A stretch of 64,000 nucleotides of DNA, taken from positions 1,474,336 to 1,538,335 of the forward strand of contig NZ_FUWZ01000001.1 of assembly GCF_900167135.1 (NCBI RefSeq). The letters are read 5' to 3'. This DNA is from Chitinophaga eiseniae. GTDB taxonomy: Bacteria; Bacteroidota; Bacteroidia; Chitinophagales; Chitinophagaceae. Made by a program: the position numbers and the translations under genes. Numbering within the stretch: position 1 is the stretch's first letter; every line of letters starts with the position of its first letter. The notes beneath the pieces are model-generated. The model saw only the letters and a list, made by a program, of their open reading frames with translations, was not told the origin of the DNA and searched no databases. Below are positions 61,322-64,000 of this stretch, piece by piece.

Positions 61322-61347
61322 GACGTTTAGATTTGAATTTTGCGGAA

Positions 61348-61355
61348 TATATTTG
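61348..61355 (+). promoter_or_regulatory. -7 box candidate of the AraC gene
   Basis: TATATTTG matches TAnnTTTG, 74 bases upstream of the AraC ATG. No -33 TTG at normal spacing. Confidence 0.45.
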
Positions 61356-61389
61356 TGCAAATTTGCTACTGTTTATCCGTATAGCTGTT

Positions 61390-61423
61390 ACACGAAAAGG
61401 ATAAAAACTTATACGAAACGGAT
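61390..61423 (+). promoter_or_regulatory. AraC-type direct-repeat operator
   Basis: ACACGAAAAGGAT at 61390-61402 and ATACGAAACGGAT at 61411-61423 match at 11 of 13 bases with a 21-base period, two helical turns. An inverted half-site-like CTATACGGAT lies at 61375-61384. The second copy ends six bases before the AraC ATG, downstream of the candidate -7 box, which fits autorepression. Confidence 0.55.
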
Positions 61424-61429
61424 TATTTT

Positions 61430-62428
61430 ATGGCTGTAGTAATCAAAAATGGACTTAACGAAGTATTGCTGCAGGAAGGTTTTCCTTTTTCGCCGGAAGA
61501 GTTGAATGCTACCCGGAACATCGTAGAGGAGCGAAAAGAGCAGCGGCTCGACTTCGGTGCTTATAATATACAGGAGTGCCGGTTTGACGGTATTCACCTG
61601 ATCATCTGCACGGCGGAAGTGTACGAAACCCTGACGGTGGCGTCGGACGATATCATGCCCCATGTTTCCATGCTGTTTATGGAACAGGGTGATGTACGCG
61701 CCCGCATATACGGACAACGGGCGCCGCACCGGTTTTCATCGCTCGAACACAATATCATGTACTCTCCCTACCGGGAGGAGACGGCTGAACTGAGAAAACA
61801 GGATGGCATCCAGGTGCTGGGGATGAGTTTTACCCCGGAACGTTTCCTGGAGCTGGCCGACAGCAACGGGCAGACACTTGGTAAAATGGCCGACCGCGTA
61901 GCCAATAACAAAAGCGTGGCGCTCGCAGAAAAAATAAATCCGCGTATCACGCCCCGTATGAAAACGATATTGGCGGAAATACGGCAGTGCCAGTTCAAAG
62001 GGGGACTGAAAAAGCTGTTCCTGCAATCAAAAGTGCTGGAATTGCTCGCACTGCAGTGCGACCAGGTGGAAAATGACTTCGGTCATGGGGCGGTGATCCA
62101 TAATATCAGCACCCGTGAACTGGAACAGTTGCAACACGCCCGCTACCTGCTGTTGCAGAACCTGCAGGAACCACCAACGCTGGCGGAACTCTCCCGGCTC
62201 AGCGGCCTCAATGAATTCAAACTGAAGTCCGGTTTTAAGACCGTTTTCGATAATACTGTTTTCGGTTATTTCAATGACCATCGCCTGGGTATGGCGCGCG
62301 AACTGATACTGGCAGGCGGTAAAACCCTCGCGGAAATCGCCGATGATGCCGGCTACTCTTCACCACAGCATTTCAGCAGTGCGTTTAAGAAGAAGTATGG
62401 CGTAGCGCCTTCCAAACTGGAACTGTGA
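61430..62428 (+). CDS. AraC-family transcriptional regulator
   Basis: 332 residues. The last 100 carry the double helix-turn-helix: LAELSRLSGLNEFKLKSGFK, then DNTVFGYFNDHRLGMARELI, LAEIADDAGYSSPQHFSSAF and KKKYGVAPSKLEL. The N-terminal 230 residues form a ligand or sensing domain without a recognised motif. The family members closest in layout (PchR-like) respond to iron-siderophore complexes, but the effector here is unknown. The gene has a candidate autoregulatory repeat directly upstream. Confidence 0.93.
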   Translation: MAVVIKNGLNEVLLQEGFPFSPEELNATRNIVEERKEQRLDFGAYNIQECRFDGIHLIICTAEVYETLTVASDDIMPHVSMLFMEQGDVRARIYGQRAPHRFSSLEHNIMYSPYREETAELRKQDGIQVLGMSFTPERFLELADSNGQTLGKMADRVANNKSVALAEKINPRITPRMKTILAEIRQCQFKGGLKKLFLQSKVLELLALQCDQVENDFGHGAVIHNISTRELEQLQHARYLLLQNLQEPPTLAELSRLSGLNEFKLKSGFKTVFDNTVFGYFNDHRLGMARELILAGGKTLAEIADDAGYSSPQHFSSAFKKKYGVAPSKLEL

Positions 62429-62664
62429 TGGCCATGATGATCGCTGATTCCGCTGATTCACGAAGATTAGCTTTATAAATATAATATGACATAATATAAT
62501 AATAAGAGGACAGCCCGCCGATATTCGGCGGGCTGTCCTCTTATTTGCATGGGTGTAAACTTAGTTGACTTAATGTAGCCAGCTATTTTCCGATCCGCTT
62601 TTATTACGACGGTTTATTCGTTTTGGTCTTCGTGAATCAGTAAAATCAGTGATCATCATGGCCA
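62429..62664. repeat. 38-bp inverted repeat flanking a terminator
   Basis: 62429-62466 and 62627-62664 are complementary at 34 of 38 bases, 160 bases apart. The left arm holds a short internal repeat (GCTGATTCCGCTGATTCACG). The strong terminator at 62501-62545 is inside. The arms abut the stop codons of two convergent genes. Confidence 0.8.
62501..62545. terminator. Strong bidirectional terminator
   Basis: A 21-bp perfect stem (62501-62521 with 62525-62545, core GAGGACAGCCCGCCG) closes a 3-base loop. It serves the convergent AraC and NAD(P)-binding genes. Confidence 0.85.
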
Positions 62665-62677
62665 GCACAGTGCCGGT

Positions 62678-63307
62678 TTAGTAGGCGACGGTAAACCGTT
62701 GCCGGATATGCGCCGGTTTTTCCAGTTCGTCGATAAGGGCGATGGCGTAGTCGGCGGTGGAGATTTTACTTTCGTTGTTGGCGTCGAGGAGCAGCTGGTC
62801 GCCACCGAGGCGGAATTTGCCGGTACGTTCGCCGGGTGCGATCATGGCAGCGGGACTTAATACGGTCCACTGGAGATCTTTATCCTGTTTGATGACTTTA
62901 TATGCTTCGCGGGTAGCACTGGCGCCTTCTTTCCATGCAGCCGGAAATTCGGGGGTGTCCAGCAGTTCTACGCCGGGTGCCACTTCCAGGCTGCCGGCGC
63001 CGCTCACGGCAATCAGCCGTTTAATACCGGCCTGTTTCAATCCACCGATGATGGCGCGGATCGCTTTTACATAGGTCGCAGTATCATGGGCGCTGTAAGC
63101 GCTGATGACAGCGTCGTTGCCCGCAACAAGGGACGCTACTTCCGCTTCGTTGGTCACGTCGCCTTTCTTTACGGTCAGATGATCGTTTTTAACCTGTATT
63201 TTTTCCGGGTTGCGAACAATGGCGGTTACTTCATGACCTCTGTTCAATGCTTCGTTTAAAAGGGCGCTGCCAATGAATCCTGATGCGCCGATGATAGCTA
63301 CTTTCAT
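62678..63307 (-). CDS. NAD(P)H-binding oxidoreductase (atypical SDR)
   Basis: 209 residues. The Rossmann fingerprint GASGFIG (residues 8-14) opens the protein, followed by AIVRNPEKIQ, DVTNEAEVASLVAGNDAVIS and GIKRLIAVSGAGSLEVAPGV. It belongs to the NAD(P)-binding atypical short-chain dehydrogenases (NmrA/YwnB type). The classical YxxxK catalytic pair is not seen, so it may bind the nucleotide for sensing or reduce an unidentified substrate. The operator-like sites at 63411-63437 lie about 100 bases upstream of its ATG. Confidence 0.9.
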   Translation of the reverse strand: MKVAIIGASGFIGSALLNEALNRGHEVTAIVRNPEKIQVKNDHLTVKKGDVTNEAEVASLVAGNDAVISAYSAHDTATYVKAIRAIIGGLKQAGIKRLIAVSGAGSLEVAPGVELLDTPEFPAAWKEGASATREAYKVIKQDKDLQWTVLSPAAMIAPGERTGKFRLGGDQLLLDANNESKISTADYAIALIDELEKPAHIRQRFTVAY

Positions 63308-63377
63308 GTTGAATGCGTTTTTGTAGTGATATAATTACAGCCAGTGTTGACCGATTGTTTAACTGTTTTATTTTTTG

Positions 63378-63437
63378 TTACAGTTTTGTAGGGCAAATGT
63401 ACGGGACTTTTTACTGTAACAAAAATAATTACAGTAA
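63378..63437. promoter_or_regulatory. Repeated TTACAGTAA operator-like sites
   Basis: TTACTGTAA at 63411-63419 and TTACAGTAA at 63429-63437 are 18 bases apart centre to centre, and TTACAGT recurs at 63378-63384. The cluster is upstream of the NAD(P)-binding gene, between it and the hppA terminator. The cognate regulator is not visible in the window. Confidence 0.4.
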
Positions 63438-63449
63438 TTTTTTAAAAAA

Positions 63450-63541
63450 TGGCGGACAATATGGACTCTGTAGATGGTAAGGTGCTGGTTATCAATTAAT
63501 TATTTAATATCAGCCATCTATTTCGTCGTTATTGTCCGCCA
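63450..63541 (-). terminator. Large nested terminator of the pyrophosphatase gene
   Basis: TGGCGGACAATA at 63450-63461 pairs perfectly with 63530-63541, and TAGATGG at 63471-63477 with 63514-63520. On the minus strand the stem is followed by TTTTTTAAAA. The stop codon of hppA is 44 bases earlier. Confidence 0.7.
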
Positions 63542-63584
63542 GGAGGCTGGTGAACGTCCGCGGGGGCGTACATCAGCCGGGTAG

Positions 63585-64000
63585 TTATTTCAGTACGTAT
63601 ACCTGCCGGGTTTTAGCGGCAGGTGGCGTCATGGTTTTTTCTTTGACTACCGGTGGCACTTCTTCCCTGGTATGGAATTTTTCAGACAGGGTAGGCGCAA
63701 TTACCAGTGAAACGATGGACATCAATTTGATAAGGATGTTCATAGAAGGGCCGGAGGTGTCTTTAAACGGATCACCAACGGTATCGCCTGTTACAGAGGC
63801 TTTATGTGGTTCTGATTTTTTGTAGAAGGTTTCGCCGTTGATTTCCACGCCTTTCTCGAAGGATTTTTTAGCATTGTCCCAGGCGCCGCCGGCGTTGTTC
63901 TGGAAGATACCCATCAGTACACCGCTGACGGTGGCACCGGCGAGGAAGCCGCCCAGTACTTCAGGACCGGCGATAAAGCCGATGAGCAGCGGGGAGATCA
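63585..64000 (-). CDS. hppA: Membrane-bound pyrophosphatase, C-terminal part
   Basis: The frame is open to the window edge; only the C-terminal 138 residues are present. [20 protein letters not shown] and [20 protein letters not shown] are the last signature segments of the M-PPases, with ASP-type ligands for magnesium pyrophosphate, followed by a final helix ([18 protein letters not shown]). M-PPases use pyrophosphate hydrolysis to pump protons or sodium across the inner membrane. The ion specificity is set in a region outside this window. Confidence 0.95.
   Translation of the reverse strand, partial: ISPLLIGFIAGPEVLGGFLAGATVSGVLMGIFQNNAGGAWDNAKKSFEKGVEINGETFYKKSEPHKASVTGDTVGDPFKDTSGPSMNILIKLMSIVSLVIAPTLSEKFHTREEVPPVVKEKTMTPPAAKTRQVYVLK

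Overview
The window is a gene-dense chromosomal segment of a Bacteroidota bacterium, most likely family Chitinophagaceae and probably Chitinophaga or a close relative. The assignment rests on a fused SecDF, a short group-1 sigma factor without region 1.1, a nusB-DUF1573-yajC-coaE cluster, DUF4249 lipoproteins, TonB-dependent outer-membrane receptors with carboxypeptidase-regulatory N-termini, many lipoproteins, weak Shine-Dalgarno sequences and Bacteroidetes-type -7 promoter boxes (TAnnTTTG). Genus-level assignment is inference. I see no rRNA, tRNA, CRISPR array, insertion sequence or prophage. Most of the window is core genome.

Layout. 0-4.4 kb: end of an M23 peptidase, a small membrane-anchored protein, an aspartate aminotransferase, a DUF4397 lipoprotein and a beta-lactamase-fold serine hydrolase. 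4.5-10.8 kb: secDF, then a leftward block of an A-type Fe-S carrier homologue, coaE, yajC, a DUF1573 lipoprotein and nusB. 11-16 kb: groES-groEL, two FKBP lipoproteins and L-serine dehydratase. 15.9-18.7 kb: a fusion of gluzincin-like metallopeptidase, beta-propeller and outer-membrane barrel. 18.8-27.8 kb: valS, threonine aldolase, the primary sigma factor, a DUF4249 lipoprotein, trxB, folB and a TPR protein. 27.8-33.5 kb: a MATE transporter, the DUF3822-rsmD-coaD-thioesterase operon, a NUDIX hydrolase, pyrE and a periplasmic HMA protein. 33.6-43 kb: a WbqC protein, arginine decarboxylase, Hsp20, bacilliredoxin, Lgt, a hemerythrin and a DUF2167 protein. 43-53.6 kb: a TonB-type receptor, an ECF sigma / anti-sigma / two surface-protein operon, yajQ, rpmE2, a GlmU-like protein, tpiA, a degenerate 2H protein and acylphosphatase. 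53.9-64 kb: blaI-blaR1-like pair, sterol desaturase, TonB receptor plus DUF4249 pair, AraC regulator, NAD(P)-binding protein and the 3' end of a membrane pyrophosphatase.

Functional links. SecDF and YajC are Sec accessory components. Lgt, together with the many lipobox proteins, reflects a lipoprotein-rich envelope. coaD and coaE are the last two steps of CoA synthesis and sit in separate operons. BlaI and the M56 peptidase form a signal-dependent derepression pair, with two visible operators on their own promoter.

The most unusual structure is non-coding. At least nine intergenic gaps contain long imperfect inverted repeats with AT-rich arms of 14-38 bp, often enclosing a normal terminator or separating divergent promoters. 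Arm sequences differ between sites but reuse a small vocabulary such as AAATCCGTAAATC, AATTACG and CCAAATA. Other items worth a second look are an A-type Fe-S carrier without its CxC motif, a 2H phosphoesterase-like protein without either catalytic histidine, operator-like repeats beside the araC, wbqC and blaI genes, a 600-base gap with two kinds of repeat, and several promoters so close to the ATG that the mRNA is probably leaderless.
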